From assembly GCA_002328835.1 (NCBI GenBank), contig DCWN01000021.1, positions 3,689 to 67,688 of the forward strand: a stretch of 64,000 bases of DNA, in the 5' to 3' direction. Below the pieces are notes generated by a model. That model made no database searches, had not been told where the DNA came from, and saw only the letters and a list, made by a program, of their open reading frames with translations. The position numbers and the translations under genes are program-made. The stretch is from Acidobacteria bacterium UBA2161 (lineage in GTDB: Bacteria; Acidobacteriota; Vicinamibacteria; Vicinamibacterales; UBA823). Below, in pieces: positions 16,546 through 25,712 of the stretch (its first letter is position 1; every line of letters begins with the position of its first letter).

Positions 16546-17927
16546 TGGCGGTCGATCGGTCCCGGCTGCCCGCCGTCGGCAGCGACCCACCCTTCGCGTT
16601 TCCCACGGCGCACCGCCTGACGTTGCCGAATGGTCTCGACGTCCGGAACGTCGAGCATCGGAAGATGCCGGTCGTGAGCGCCGTCCTGTTGCTGCCCGGA
16701 GGCTCGGCCATGGATCCGGCTGGGCGCCCCGGCCTGGCCTCGCTCACCGCGGCGCTCCTCGACGAGGGCTGTGGCGGGCGGTCCGGCCTGGAGCTGTATC
16801 AGGAACTGGGACGACTCGGCGCCCAACTCGACGTCGAGGTGGGGATGGACGCGAGTACGGTGCGGATGACCACGCTCGGTCGCTGCGCCGACGCCGGGCT
16901 AGCCCTGCTGGCCGAACTGGTCAGCGTGCCGCGGTTCGAGGCCGACGCCGTCGACCGACTTCGCGCGCTGCGTCTCGATCGCCTGGCCCAGCTGCGCGAC
17001 GTGCCGGCCGCGGTGGCCGACCGTGCGTTCGCTCGGCTCCTGTATGGCGACGGCCCCTACGGGCATCTGCCGTCGGGGACCCGGCCGGGCATCCGCGCTC
17101 TGACGCGCGCCGACATCGTGGCGGCGCATGCCGGCGCCTACCGGCCGACGGACGCGACGCTCGTCGTCGCGGGTGACGGGACCCGAGCGCAGCTGGAACG
17201 GATGGCCACCTCCGCCTTCGGCGGCTGGACCGACGGCGGCTCGACCGGCACGGATGACCCGGCGGCCCGAGCAACCGCGTCTGCCGACGCGAACGGATTG
17301 GAGGCCGCTCGCCTCGTCGTCGTCGATCGTCCCGGGGCGGCGCAGTCGGAGCTGCGACTCGGCCATGTCGGCGTCGCCCGCGGCACGCCGGATTACTTCC
17401 CGCTGCTGGTGATGAACATGGCGCTGGGCGGGCAGTTCACCAGCCGGATCAACCAGAACCTCCGCGAGACCCACGGCTACACGTACGGGGCGCGGTCGTC
17501 GTTCGAGTTCCGGCGCCGGCCGGGCCCGTTCTCGGTCGCCACGAGCGTGCACACCCGTGCGACCTGCGACGCGATCCGCGAGGTGCTCGGCGAGTTGCAC
17601 GGCGTGCGCGACGGCCGGCCGCTGGCGCCCGAGGAGATCGCCCGCGCCAAGGCGGCGCTGACCCGCGGCTATCCACGCGGGTTCGAAACGGCCGAGCAGA
17701 TCGGCCGCGGGCTGGCGCAGCTGTCGCTGCACGGCCTGCCGGACGACCACTTCACCCGGTTCGGCGCGCGCGTCGCGGCGGTCGAGGCGGCGGATGTCGC
17801 CCGGGTGGCCCAGATCCATCTGGATCCGGCGCGGCTTGCCGTCGTCATCGTCGGGGACCAGGCCGCGATGGCCGACGGGCTCCCGGCCCTCGGTCTCGGC
17901 GCGCCCGCGCCGATGAGCCTGCCGTGA
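16545..17927 (+). CDS. M16 family peptidase-like protein, non-catalytic subunit
   Basis: 460 residues. Same fold as the preceding protein, but the position of HxxEH reads LASLTAALLDEG, so it cannot bind zinc. The C-terminal block with Arg and Tyr that completes the active site in trans is present (THGYTYGARSSFEFRR). The pair therefore probably works as a heterodimer like mitochondrial processing peptidase alpha and beta: one subunit gives the metal, the other the substrate-contacting Arg/Tyr pair. ATG 16545 shares its A with the upstream TGA; GTG 16542 is the alternative. Confidence 0.87.
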   Translation: MAVDRSRLPAVGSDPPFAFPTAHRLTLPNGLDVRNVEHRKMPVVSAVLLLPGGSAMDPAGRPGLASLTAALLDEGCGGRSGLELYQELGRLGAQLDVEVGMDASTVRMTTLGRCADAGLALLAELVSVPRFEADAVDRLRALRLDRLAQLRDVPAAVADRAFARLLYGDGPYGHLPSGTRPGIRALTRADIVAAHAGAYRPTDATLVVAGDGTRAQLERMATSAFGGWTDGGSTGTDDPAARATASADANGLEAARLVVVDRPGAAQSELRLGHVGVARGTPDYFPLLVMNMALGGQFTSRINQNLRETHGYTYGARSSFEFRRRPGPFSVATSVHTRATCDAIREVLGELHGVRDGRPLAPEEIARAKAALTRGYPRGFETAEQIGRGLAQLSLHGLPDDHFTRFGARVAAVEAADVARVAQIHLDPARLAVVIVGDQAAMADGLPALGLGAPAPMSLP

Positions 17928-18021
17928 CATACTGACGAACCAGAGACGGCGCGAACCAGAATGCCCCGCAGTTCGTCCAAATCGGAGTAGAGCGGCCGTT
18001 CCCGCCGTCAGGCGGGCCCTG

Positions 18022-18225
18022 ATGGATCTCGAACGATTCGGTCTCGGCGTTTTCGGCTTCGTCGGTCTGATCGCGGCCACCCTGGCCGGCGCCACGATGT
18101 GGCTCGTCCTGACCGACCCGGTGACCGTTGCCGACGCGGTCAGCGAGGGAGAGATCTCGCCGCTCGTCCGCGAACTGGCCGATGTCCTCTATCGGGCGCT
18201 GCGCGATCTGTTCCGGTATCTCTAA
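18022..18225 (+). CDS. Small single-pass membrane protein of unknown function
   Basis: 67 residues with one hydrophobic helix (about residues 8-30, LGVFGFVGLIAATLAGATMWLVL) and a charged amphipathic C-terminal helix. A 6-bp hairpin (CCCGCC/GGCGGG, 18001-18016) ends six bases before the ATG. It could hide the ribosome binding region or be a terminator of the M16 operon. The stop codon overlaps the 3' end of the convergent hydrolase gene. No family recognised. Confidence 0.55.
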   Translation: MDLERFGLGVFGFVGLIAATLAGATMWLVLTDPVTVADAVSEGEISPLVRELADVLYRALRDLFRYL

Positions 18226-19277
18226 CCCAGGGCGCTTCTCAGGAAGCGCGTCAGCACGAACCCGTCCATCCAGCTGAACGGCGCGATGCCGGTCGAGTAG
18301 TGGCCGCAGGGCAGCACCGTGACGCGGTGCGGGATCGCCTGCCGCTCGAACTCCGCCACCAGATGCTGCGACAGGTCGACGGGGAAGCTGAGGTCGTAGC
18401 GCGCGTAGACCAGCTGGATCGCGCGGCCACGCACCCGGTCGAGATATGGGAACGGGCTGATCGGCATCCAGAGACGTCGTAGCTGTTCGAGGGTGATCCG
18501 CTCGTCCAGACCGGCGCGGACGTGCGAGGTCGAGAGTCCGCGCCAGACGACGTCGGCGAAGAACGGCGAGATGTGGTTGAGTGCCATCGCCTCGATCGCC
18601 GGCTCGTGCGCGGCAGCCAGCAGGGCGAGGCACGACCCGAGGCTCGTGCCCAGGATCCCGATGCGCTGGTAGCCCGCCTGCTCGAGCCATTTCACCGCGC
18701 GCCGCACGTCGAGCACGGCCTGCCGGCAAACCTCCAGCGTCCGGCCGACGTTGGCGCTGACGATGTAGTCCGCCCGGTGCAGTTCGGGCGGCATCCGCGC
18801 ATCGTGATAGGGCAGGCTCAGCCGAAGCGCGTCCAGACCGGCGCGGGCCAGGAGCTGGCAGAGTCCGACGTGCCCCGACGGATCGGCGTTCCACTGGGGC
18901 ATGACGATGACGGCCGATCGCTCGGCGGCCTTGCCTGCGCGTCCGCTCCGAAAGTACCTGAGGTGGACGGTGTTGTTGCTGGCGTGCGGTGTGACGAGCT
19001 GGCTGGTGAACGTCAGCCAGTCGCCGTCCAGCTGGTAGTCCGGCGCCGGCGAGACGGCGAAGTAGCGGTCGGAATCGCCCGTCACTCGGTCGACCCAGTG
19101 CTGCAGGCGGGTTTCGGGCGCGGCGGGCGCGTGGGGGCCGTCGCTGCCGACGTTCCCGGTCTCCGTCTCCGTCTCGTTCGGAATCCAGTCGAGGCCCCAC
19201 TCGAACGGGCGCACGACGCGGTCGGTGGTGACCGAGGCGAGCCGTCGCTCCCAGGCGTGAAACAGTCGGGTGATCAC
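18222..19277 (-). CDS. Alpha/beta hydrolase family protein
   Basis: 351 residues. The nucleophile elbow is GTSLGS (Ser in GxSxG, about residue 208). An acid candidate lies in VYARYDLSFPVD and the His in VLPCGHYSTG, completing a catalytic triad. The first 100 residues contain a variable region with DETET-type low complexity, followed by a fold-entry strand. Substrate unknown; the protein is probably a cytoplasmic esterase or acyl-hydrolase. GTG 19277 overlaps the amidase stop codon (GTGA), so the two are translated together. This start was preferred over much longer readings because it matches the overlap pattern seen across the window. Confidence 0.8.
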   Translation of the reverse strand: MITRLFHAWERRLASVTTDRVVRPFEWGLDWIPNETETETGNVGSDGPHAPAAPETRLQHWVDRVTGDSDRYFAVSPAPDYQLDGDWLTFTSQLVTPHASNNTVHLRYFRSGRAGKAAERSAVIVMPQWNADPSGHVGLCQLLARAGLDALRLSLPYHDARMPPELHRADYIVSANVGRTLEVCRQAVLDVRRAVKWLEQAGYQRIGILGTSLGSCLALLAAAHEPAIEAMALNHISPFFADVVWRGLSTSHVRAGLDERITLEQLRRLWMPISPFPYLDRVRGRAIQLVYARYDLSFPVDLSQHLVAEFERQAIPHRVTVLPCGHYSTGIAPFSWMDGFVLTRFLRSALG

Positions 19278-20701
19278 GTGGCCGCCGGGTCGCTGGCGGC
19301 ATTCCCGGCATTGCCACCATGGCCACCATGGCCGCCATCGTCGTCGTTGTCTTGAATGGCCGCCTCGACTCGCCGCGCGATGCCGAGGAGGTCGGCGGTG
19401 CGATCGCGGCGGCCGACGAGCTGCACGGCGCACGGCAGACCGTCCGGCGTCCGGCCACACGGCAGCGAGATGGCCGGGTGACCGCTCAGGTTGAAGCCCT
19501 GCGTCAGGCGGAGGGTCAGGCCACGGACCGAGTCGGTGTGCCCGTCGACCTCGACCGCGTCGACCCCGAGCGGCGGCGCCGGAATAGCCAGGGTCGGGAG
19601 GATGAGCGCGTCGCACGCCGTCAGGCTCTCGGCGACCTCGCGGTGCAGGACCTCCTGGCCTCGCCGAGCGCGGACGTAGTCCTCGGCCAGCACGTAACGT
19701 CCCATCTCCAGACGCAGGCGGACGCCAGCCGTATAGTCCTCCGGCCGCCGGTCGAGCGTCGGCGCGTGGTAGGCCATGCCTTCGGCCAGGACGATGGGCA
19801 GATAGATCACGGCGATATCGCCCGCATGCGGGATCTCGGCCTCCGTGACCTCCACACCGGCCTGCTCCAGCCGCGCCAGCGCGTCGTCGAACCGCCGGCG
19901 CACCTCCGGATCGACGCGGTCGAGGAAGTACGGCCGCGGCACGCCGAGCCGGAAGCGGTCGGGCAGGGGCATGTCCGCCGGCAGGCGGGGCGTTCGACCC
20001 GCCATCGCGTCGTAGAGCATCCAGGCATCGGCCACGCTCCGCGCCAGCGGCCCGACGTGGTCGAGCGTTCGGCTCAACGGGACGATCCCGTCGCAACTCA
20101 GTTCGCCGTAGCTGGGCTTCAGGCCGACCGTGCCGCAGGCCGCCGATGGGATCCGGATCGACCCGCCCGTGTCGGTGCCAATCGAGCCGTACGACATACC
20201 GTCGGCGACGGCCGCGGCCGATCCGCCGCTCGAGCCGCCCGGCGACCGGGCGAGATCGTGTGGATTGTGGACGGCTCCGAACGCCGAGTCCTCGCTCGTG
20301 GTGCCGAACGCGAACTCGTGCAGGTTGCACTTGCCGAGTACGATCGCGCCGGCCGCGCGCAGCGTCGCCACGACAGGCGCATCGTCGGCCGCCGGTGTCC
20401 GCGGCCGCACGTTGGACGCCGCCGTCGTCGGCGAGCCGGCGACATCGATCAGGTCCTTCAGTGAAATCGGGATCCCGTGCAGCGGTCCACGATAGCGCCC
20501 GGCCGCGATCTCGCCGTCGGCGGCCTGCGCGGCCGCGCGGGCCCCGTCCGCGTCGATGGCGATGAAGGCATTGAGATCGCCGTCGCGTTCGGCGATCCGG
20601 CCGAGACAGGCCTCGGTCAACGCGCTGGCCGAGACCGCTCCCGAGGCGACGTCGGGCGCCACGTCCCCGATGGTGCGAAGGCGCAGCGGCTGGCTGTTCA
20701 C
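19274..20701 (-). CDS. Amidase signature family enzyme (GatA-like)
   Basis: 475 residues. The amidase signature is clear: GGSSGGSAAAVADGMSYGSIG with the Ser cluster, followed by GTDTGGSIRIPSAACG with the catalytic cis-Ser and Ser nucleophile, and a Lys near the N-terminus in ISLKDLIDV. It hydrolyses an amide bond; the exact substrate cannot be read. It may be a general amidase or a GatA paralogue, but no gatB or true gatC is adjacent. The start is GTG 20701, overlapping the stop of a 65-residue reading frame, and the stop overlaps the hydrolase start, giving a three-gene coupled unit. The end has a low-complexity HGGHGGNAGNA run. Confidence 0.88.
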   Translation of the reverse strand: MNSQPLRLRTIGDVAPDVASGAVSASALTEACLGRIAERDGDLNAFIAIDADGARAAAQAADGEIAAGRYRGPLHGIPISLKDLIDVAGSPTTAASNVRPRTPAADDAPVVATLRAAGAIVLGKCNLHEFAFGTTSEDSAFGAVHNPHDLARSPGGSSGGSAAAVADGMSYGSIGTDTGGSIRIPSAACGTVGLKPSYGELSCDGIVPLSRTLDHVGPLARSVADAWMLYDAMAGRTPRLPADMPLPDRFRLGVPRPYFLDRVDPEVRRRFDDALARLEQAGVEVTEAEIPHAGDIAVIYLPIVLAEGMAYHAPTLDRRPEDYTAGVRLRLEMGRYVLAEDYVRARRGQEVLHREVAESLTACDALILPTLAIPAPPLGVDAVEVDGHTDSVRGLTLRLTQGFNLSGHPAISLPCGRTPDGLPCAVQLVGRRDRTADLLGIARRVEAAIQDNDDDGGHGGHGGNAGNAASDPAAT

Positions 20702-20895
20702 CGCGACGCCTCGTCCTCTGCCGACCGACGGCCGGCCGGGAGATCTCCAACCGGCCGATCCGCCGCGTCGTTCCAGTCGGCTCGGCGCAGCGCGGCCGTG
20801 GACTGGGCGAGTGCCTCGAGCAGCGGTGCCAGCTCGGGCAGGCCTCGCGCCTCGGCGTCAGCCTTCATCGCGTTCAACCACGTCTCGATCCGCAT
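20698..20895 (-). CDS. Short helical protein coupled to amidase
   Basis: 65 residues from ATG 20895. Predicted all-helical in its first 45 residues (MRIETWLNAMKADAEARGLP, then LLEALAQSTAALRRADW), with a disordered tail. Its TGA overlaps the GTG start of the amidase (GTGA). Small helical partners are known for some amidases (GatC, AtzG), and this gene sits in the equivalent place, but I see no clear sequence match. It may be a partner or a translational leader. Confidence 0.5.
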   Translation of the reverse strand: MRIETWLNAMKADAEARGLPELAPLLEALAQSTAALRRADWNDAADRPVGDLPAGRRSAEDEASR

Positions 20896-20984
20896 CGTGT
20901 CCGGTCGCCTCCCGCCGCCCGTTCGGCCGCAAGAGTATATCCGAGCACTCGCCGCCGCACGGCGTATCCGCGCGCGCCGTACGG

Positions 20985-20990
20985 TAGTCT
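20985..20990 (+). promoter_or_regulatory. Putative -10 box of pyruvate kinase gene
   Basis: TAGTCT lies 8 nt before the ATG of pyk, with no ribosome binding site between. It fits the TANNNT boxes found close to other starts in this window. No good -35 element is seen. Confidence 0.3.
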
Positions 20991-20998
20991 GACCCGTC

Positions 20999-22432
20999 AT
21001 GCGCCAGACGAAGATCGTCGCCACGCTCGGTCCGGCCAGCCGCCGGCCCGACACCGTGCAGGCGCTCCTCGACGCGGGGACGGAAGTCGTCAGGTTGAAC
21101 TTCTCGCACGGCACGCGAGACGGCCATGCCGAGATGGTCACGACGGTGCGCGCGGCGGCCCGGCGAGCCGGGCGCGTCGTGGCGGTGATGCAGGATCTGC
21201 CGGGCCCGAAGATCCGAACGGGGCGTCTCGCCGACGGGCGTTCGGTGACGCTGACGCGCGACCAGACGATCCGGATCGGCACCGGCGACTTCGTGGGCGA
21301 CAACGACCGCCTGTCGGTCGGCTACGCCGGCCTGGCCGCCTCGGTGCGCGCCGGCGACCGGCTGCTGCTCGACGATGGCCGGATTGAACTGGAGGTCCGC
21401 CGGTCCGACGGCACCGAGGTGACGGCCCACGTGGTCGCGGGCGGGACGCTGGGCGAGCACAAGGGCATCACCGCGCCCGGCGTCGCCCTGCCCGACTCCG
21501 GCCTGACCCTGCGTGACGTCGAGGACCTGGCGTTCGGCCTCGAGTTGGGCGTCGATCTGGTGGCCGTCAGCTTCGTCCAGTCGGCGACCGACCTCCAGCG
21601 TGCCCGCGAGGTGGCGCGACAGGCCGGCCGGCCGGACGTCTCCCTCATCGCGAAGATCGAGCGGCCGCAGGCCGTCCAAGACCTGGACGCGATTCTCGAC
21701 GCGTCCAACGGCGTGATGGTGGCCAGGGGGGACCTGGGCCTCGAGCTGCCGCTCGAACAAGTCCCCGGACTCCAGAAAGCGATCACGCGCGCGGCGCGCG
21801 CGCGCGGCGTTCCGGTCATCGTGGCGACGCAGGTGCTCGAGTCGATGCGCACCGAACTCCGACCGACGCGCGCCGAGGTCGGCGATGTCGCGACGGCCGT
21901 CGATCAGAGCGTCGACGCCATCATGCTGGCGGGCGAGACGGCCATCGGCGATCACCCGGTCAGATGCGTCGAGACGCTCGACACGATTCTCCGCGAGGCC
22001 GAGACCAGTTCGCCGGCGCCGGTGCCACCGCGGACAGCGATGCCCTCCGGGCACTCTCACGACCGCGCACTCTGCGAGGCCGCGGTCACCCTGGCGGCCC
22101 GAAGCGGCGCCGAGGCGATCGTGGCCGTCACAAGGGGCGGGCGCACCGCCCGGCTCCTGTCGAGACTCCGGCCGGGCTCCACCGTGTACGCTGCGGCGCC
22201 GAGCGAGGCCGTGGCGAACGCCCTGGCCCTGAGCTGGGGCGTCCGGCCGATCGTCGTGGCCCCTGGGGAAAACATCGATGCCGACCGACTGGCCGTCGAG
22301 CGGCGGCTCGTGGTTACTGGGGCAGTGGCGGCCGGCGCGGCCGTGGTCTTCGTGCGCGTCAGCACCCAGCTCTCGCATGTCGACGCGAACTTTCTCGCGT
22401 TGCGCCGCGTAGGTGACGCGGCGTCGAGCTAG
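20999..22432 (+). CDS. pyk: Pyruvate kinase
   Basis: 477 residues. It converts phosphoenolpyruvate and ADP to pyruvate and ATP, the last step of glycolysis. Seen: the N-terminal TKIVATLGPAS with substrate-binding Arg and Asn (VVRLNFSHG), the metal- and PEP-binding SLIAKIERPQAV and MVARGDLGLELP, and the ATQVLESM and AEVGDVATAVDQSVDAIMLAGE blocks. A C-terminal regulatory domain with AVTRGGRTARLLSR is present. Length is normal for bacterial type enzymes. Divergent from the amidase unit, with about 100 bp between starts. Confidence 0.96.
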   Translation: MRQTKIVATLGPASRRPDTVQALLDAGTEVVRLNFSHGTRDGHAEMVTTVRAAARRAGRVVAVMQDLPGPKIRTGRLADGRSVTLTRDQTIRIGTGDFVGDNDRLSVGYAGLAASVRAGDRLLLDDGRIELEVRRSDGTEVTAHVVAGGTLGEHKGITAPGVALPDSGLTLRDVEDLAFGLELGVDLVAVSFVQSATDLQRAREVARQAGRPDVSLIAKIERPQAVQDLDAILDASNGVMVARGDLGLELPLEQVPGLQKAITRAARARGVPVIVATQVLESMRTELRPTRAEVGDVATAVDQSVDAIMLAGETAIGDHPVRCVETLDTILREAETSSPAPVPPRTAMPSGHSHDRALCEAAVTLAARSGAEAIVAVTRGGRTARLLSRLRPGSTVYAAAPSEAVANALALSWGVRPIVVAPGENIDADRLAVERRLVVTGAVAAGAAVVFVRVSTQLSHVDANFLALRRVGDAASS

Positions 22433-22457
22433 ATTCTCGCCTCGTCCCAGAACAGGG

Positions 22458-23054
22458 TTAGGAGCGCCGGCGAGCGCGGCCTCGTGCACGGGCCGGCGCG
22501 CGGGCCGGGGCGGCGATCTCCGAGATGCGCACCATCGGCTTCTTCGCTGTGTCTGGGCCGTGCGTGGCCGCCGCGACCCGTTCCGGGCCGGCCTCGAGGT
22601 AGCTCTTGAGGGCGCGCAGCGAGGTCATCCAGCCCGGCTTGATGACGCCGTAGTAGCGTTCCCACCGGACGCCCGTGCCCCGGCCGCTCTGCCGCACTTG
22701 GACCCGGGTTGCCGGGCCTTCGATCTGGCAGGCCACCTCGAGCGCCATCGGTCCGAGGGGCGGACCCTCGGGGGGGAGCCAGTAGGCGTCGGCGACGAAG
22801 AACTCCCGCTCCAGCCGATGCTCCATCACCGTGCCGTGAAAGGCCCCGCCGAGCGGCCCGAGCACCTCGTCCCGAAACGGCGTCGGGTCCCACTCGACGG
22901 CGTAGACGCCGAGCGGTTGGGCCACGGTCACCGACCGCGTCGTCTGCCACCACGTCGACAGGGCGGCCGGATCGAAGAACGCCGCGAGCACCCGGTCGGG
23001 CGCGGCGGTGATCAGCTCCTCGTGCGTGGTCGAGAACTCTTCGGGTGTCGACAT
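22458..23054 (-). CDS. SRPBCC (START/Bet v1-like) family protein
   Basis: 198 residues. The N-terminal 145 residues show the pattern of polyketide-cyclase/AHSA1-type START domains: ITAAPDRVLAAFFDPAALSTWW, then strands VTVAQPLGVYAVEW and the helix at WERYYGVIKPGWMTSLRALKSYLE. These proteins bind small hydrophobic ligands. The C-terminal 40 residues are Ala/Arg-rich and probably disordered. It converges with pyk and lies 20 bp downstream of the amidohydrolase gene on the same strand. Ligand unknown. Confidence 0.8.
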   Translation of the reverse strand: MSTPEEFSTTHEELITAAPDRVLAAFFDPAALSTWWQTTRSVTVAQPLGVYAVEWDPTPFRDEVLGPLGGAFHGTVMEHRLEREFFVADAYWLPPEGPPLGPMALEVACQIEGPATRVQVRQSGRGTGVRWERYYGVIKPGWMTSLRALKSYLEAGPERVAAATHGPDTAKKPMVRISEIAAPARAPARARGRARRRS

Positions 23055-23073
23055 CTTCCTCGACTCGATCGTC

Positions 23074-24648
23074 CTACGGTCGTCCGCCCGAGGCGTCGGA
23101 GTGTCCGGCCCCCCGTGCCTCGTCGACCATCTGCCGCACCTCGGTCATCAAGGTCGGCACGTGGTAGGGGATGCCGTCCTTGATCGTCCACTCGATGCCA
23201 CCGCCCTGCACGCCGCGGCCATCCACGCTGATGCTCGTGCCGTACGGGTTCAGGACCCGGAGGTTCTCGAGCGGATTCCCGTTCACGACCAGCAGGTCGG
23301 CCATGTAGCCGACGCGCATCCGGCCGATCCGGTCGGCCATCCCGAGCAGTTCGGCGCCGTTGACGGTCGCGTGCTTCACCACCTCGAGCGGATGGAAGCC
23401 GGCCTCCTCCTGCAGCTCCAGCTCGCGGATCAGGCCGAATCCGTAGAGCGAGTAGATGTACCCGGCGTCGTCGCCGGTCGTGACCAGGCCACCGAGCCGC
23501 CCGAACCGCTCGAGCGCGTCCATCCAGATCCGGTAGTTGCGTCGCCACGCGGCCTCGTTCGACGAGGTCCAGCCGGCGAAGTACGACCCGTGGCGCCCGG
23601 GGTCGGGCGTCCAGAACGCTTCCATCGACGGATGCAGGTAGTCGCGGTACCAGGGCAGGTTCTGCGCCCGCACGATGTCCCGGCTCGCCTCGTAGATCGA
23701 GAGTGTCGGGCTCCACGCGACGCCGCCCGCCACCATCGAAGCAATCACCGCCTCCAGCGCGTCGGGGTCGGCCTGCGCGAATAGTTCACCGGCCCGGCCG
23801 AACCGGTGGGCCTCGTCGCTGTAGTTCATCTCGGCCGGAAAATCTTGCACGCCGTCGATCGCCGCGTCGCCGATGCCGTAGAAATGCTCGATCGAGTCGA
23901 CGCCCAGTTCGACGTAGTCGGCGGCGGTCGTCTCCTCGACGCCGATGTGGGCGGCCGTCGGAAGCCCTTGACGGTGCGCTTCATCGAGCAGCGCCTCGAG
24001 TTGATCGCGATCGAGCCCGCCGATCTTCAGCCCGTCGGCGCCGTCGAGCTTCGCCTGGCGCACACCGGCCCGGATCTCCTCCGGGGAGCGGGTCGGTCCG
24101 AGGTTCGGTCGTGGGTAGACGAGAATCCGCGGCGAGACGATCGTGTTCGCGTCGCTCTCGGCTTGCCACCGCTTCGACTTCCGAAAGTTCCCGCCGACCT
24201 CCCGCACGGTGGTCACGCCCGCCGCCAGATACAGATGACGTTCGTACTGGACCGGCTGGGGAATGGACGGCACTCGCCACTCGTGCCAGTGCATATGGGT
24301 GTTGACGATCCCGGGCATGACGTACTTGCCCGTCGCGTCGATCACCGCGTCGGGAATCCGCCCGCTGCCGGTCGTCACATCGCCGACGCGCGTGATGAGC
24401 CCGCTCTCCACGACCACGTCGACCGGGCCGAACGGCGGCCGCCCGTTGCCGTAGATCACCATCGCGTTCGTGATCAGGAGCCGCGCCGAGGCCTGTGCAT
24501 GCACCGGGGCGGGCGCCGATCGCTGTGCGGGCGTCGGCACCGCGGCGGAGACCATCACCGCCGCCGCGAGCGCGAGCACACACACACACGCCAGTGCGCT
24601 CTGCGGCCTGCTGCCGGCACGGAACAGGATGGGTCGATGACGTCGCAT
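23074..24648 (-). CDS. Secreted amidohydrolase family protein
   Basis: 524 residues from ATG 24648. A long signal peptide (LACVCVLALAAAVMVSAAV) precedes the mature enzyme. The metal-dependent hydrolase fold is marked by the GIVNTHMHWHEWR metal site (HxH-type), AAHIGVEET, SIEHFYGIG and TGDDAGYIYS, and the closing YMADLLVVNGNPLENLRVL typical of imidazolonepropionase-like amidohydrolases. It hydrolyses a cyclic or linear amide in the periplasm; the substrate is unknown. An in-frame extension to 24795 is possible but would bury the signal peptide. It lies upstream of the SRPBCC gene and may be cotranscribed. Confidence 0.85.
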   Translation of the reverse strand: MRRHRPILFRAGSRPQSALACVCVLALAAAVMVSAAVPTPAQRSAPAPVHAQASARLLITNAMVIYGNGRPPFGPVDVVVESGLITRVGDVTTGSGRIPDAVIDATGKYVMPGIVNTHMHWHEWRVPSIPQPVQYERHLYLAAGVTTVREVGGNFRKSKRWQAESDANTIVSPRILVYPRPNLGPTRSPEEIRAGVRQAKLDGADGLKIGGLDRDQLEALLDEAHRQGLPTAAHIGVEETTAADYVELGVDSIEHFYGIGDAAIDGVQDFPAEMNYSDEAHRFGRAGELFAQADPDALEAVIASMVAGGVAWSPTLSIYEASRDIVRAQNLPWYRDYLHPSMEAFWTPDPGRHGSYFAGWTSSNEAAWRRNYRIWMDALERFGRLGGLVTTGDDAGYIYSLYGFGLIRELELQEEAGFHPLEVVKHATVNGAELLGMADRIGRMRVGYMADLLVVNGNPLENLRVLNPYGTSISVDGRGVQGGGIEWTIKDGIPYHVPTLMTEVRQMVDEARGAGHSDASGGRP

Positions 24649-24835
24649 GAGGTCGCGGCTGGTCGCGCTCCGGTATCCCCGTTTATCGGGAGCGCAAGGA
24701 CGCGATCGTACTGGCTCGGATGGGGCGGAGTCAAAAAAGGCCGGCTCTCCTCGTCGCTTCTGGGCACTTCTGGGCACTACTGCACGGCGCTGCACAGGGC
24801 GGTCACCCGGCGACGGCGTGCGATCACCGCGGTGA

Positions 24836-24841
24836 TAGAGT
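24836..24841 (+). promoter_or_regulatory. Putative -10 box of LOG-family gene
   Basis: TAGAGT lies 7 nt before the ATG at 24849, in the same arrangement as other probable leaderless starts. No clear -35 element. Confidence 0.3.
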
Positions 24842-24848
24842 GCAGCGC

Positions 24849-25643
24849 ATGACCGAGCCGCGCCCCGCGTACCTCATCCCGGAGTTTCTTTCGAGCGATG
24901 AGGCGCGGCCGCTCCGCATCCTGTCCGAGTACCTCGAACCGCTGCGACGCTTCGACGCGCAGAACATCGAGGACACCGTCGTGTTCTTTGGCTCGGCGCG
25001 CGTGGAGAGCCAGCGCCGCGCCGCGCAGGCGTTGAAGCGGGAGCAGGCCCGGTCACCGAAGCGTGCCGAGCGGCTCCGGCGGTGCCGGCAGGCGGTGCAG
25101 TGGTCTCGCTATTACGAGGAAGCGCGCGAGTTGGCCCGACTCCTGACCGAGTGGAGCGTCGCGCTCGACCAGCCGCGCCACCGATTCGTCGTCTGCTCGG
25201 GCGGTGGGCCCGGCGTCATGGAAGCGGCGAACCGCGGGGCGCACGAGGCGGGCGGCAAGACGATCGGGCTGACCATCAACCTGCCGTTCGAGGAGAAGCC
25301 GAACCGCTACGTCACCGACGAGCTGAACTTCCGCTTCCATTACTTCTTCATGCGCAAGTTCTGGTTCGCGTACCTCGCCAAGGCGCTCGTGATCTTCCCC
25401 GGCGGCTTCGGGACGCTGGACGAGGTCTTCGAGTTCTTGACGTTGGCCCAGACGCGCCGGATCTCGACGAAGACCGAGGTCGTGCTCTACGGCCGGTCGT
25501 ACTGGGATCAGATCTTGAACCTCCAGCCGATGGTCGACTGGGGCGCGATCTCGAAGCGAGACCTCAAGGCGATTCACCGTGCCGACGAACCCGGCGAGGC
25601 GTTCGAGCACCTGAAAGCTCACCTGACCGCGCATTGTCTCTAG
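24849..25643 (+). CDS. LOG family (TIGR00730-like) Rossmann-fold protein
   Basis: 264 residues. The lysine-decarboxylase-like signature of cytokinin-activating phosphoribohydrolases is present: VVCSGGGPGVMEAANRGA (about residue 120) and VIFPGGFGTLDEVFE (about residue 181). These enzymes split nucleoside 5'-monophosphates to base and ribose 5-phosphate; many bacterial members have nucleotide-salvage roles. An N-terminal extension of about 60 residues with a charged helix (ALKREQARSPKRAERLRRC) is longer than in small LOG proteins and fits the larger TIGR00730 type. Confidence 0.85.
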   Translation: MTEPRPAYLIPEFLSSDEARPLRILSEYLEPLRRFDAQNIEDTVVFFGSARVESQRRAAQALKREQARSPKRAERLRRCRQAVQWSRYYEEARELARLLTEWSVALDQPRHRFVVCSGGGPGVMEAANRGAHEAGGKTIGLTINLPFEEKPNRYVTDELNFRFHYFFMRKFWFAYLAKALVIFPGGFGTLDEVFEFLTLAQTRRISTKTEVVLYGRSYWDQILNLQPMVDWGAISKRDLKAIHRADEPGEAFEHLKAHLTAHCL

Positions 25644-25645
25644 AT

Positions 25646-25662
25646 GGGGCGCCTTGCGCCCC
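25646..25662 (+). terminator. Hairpin between convergent genes
   Basis: Perfect 7-bp inverted repeat GGGGCGC-CTT-GCGCCCC starting two bases after the stop codon of the LOG-family gene, in the space between it and the convergent NamZ-like gene. No U tract follows, so it may be an inefficient or Rho-assisted terminator. Confidence 0.45.
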
Positions 25663-25712
25663 AAGCCCCACTCCGCACCCCGCGGAGCGCGCCGTGCGCG
25701 CTCTGTCGCTGG

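Noticed and set aside
19278..20750. Upstream half of the 842-codon minus-strand frame ending in the hydrolase gene
   Set aside because: That part lies out of frame over the amidase gene and is Arg-rich shadow; the hydrolase starts at GTG 19277.
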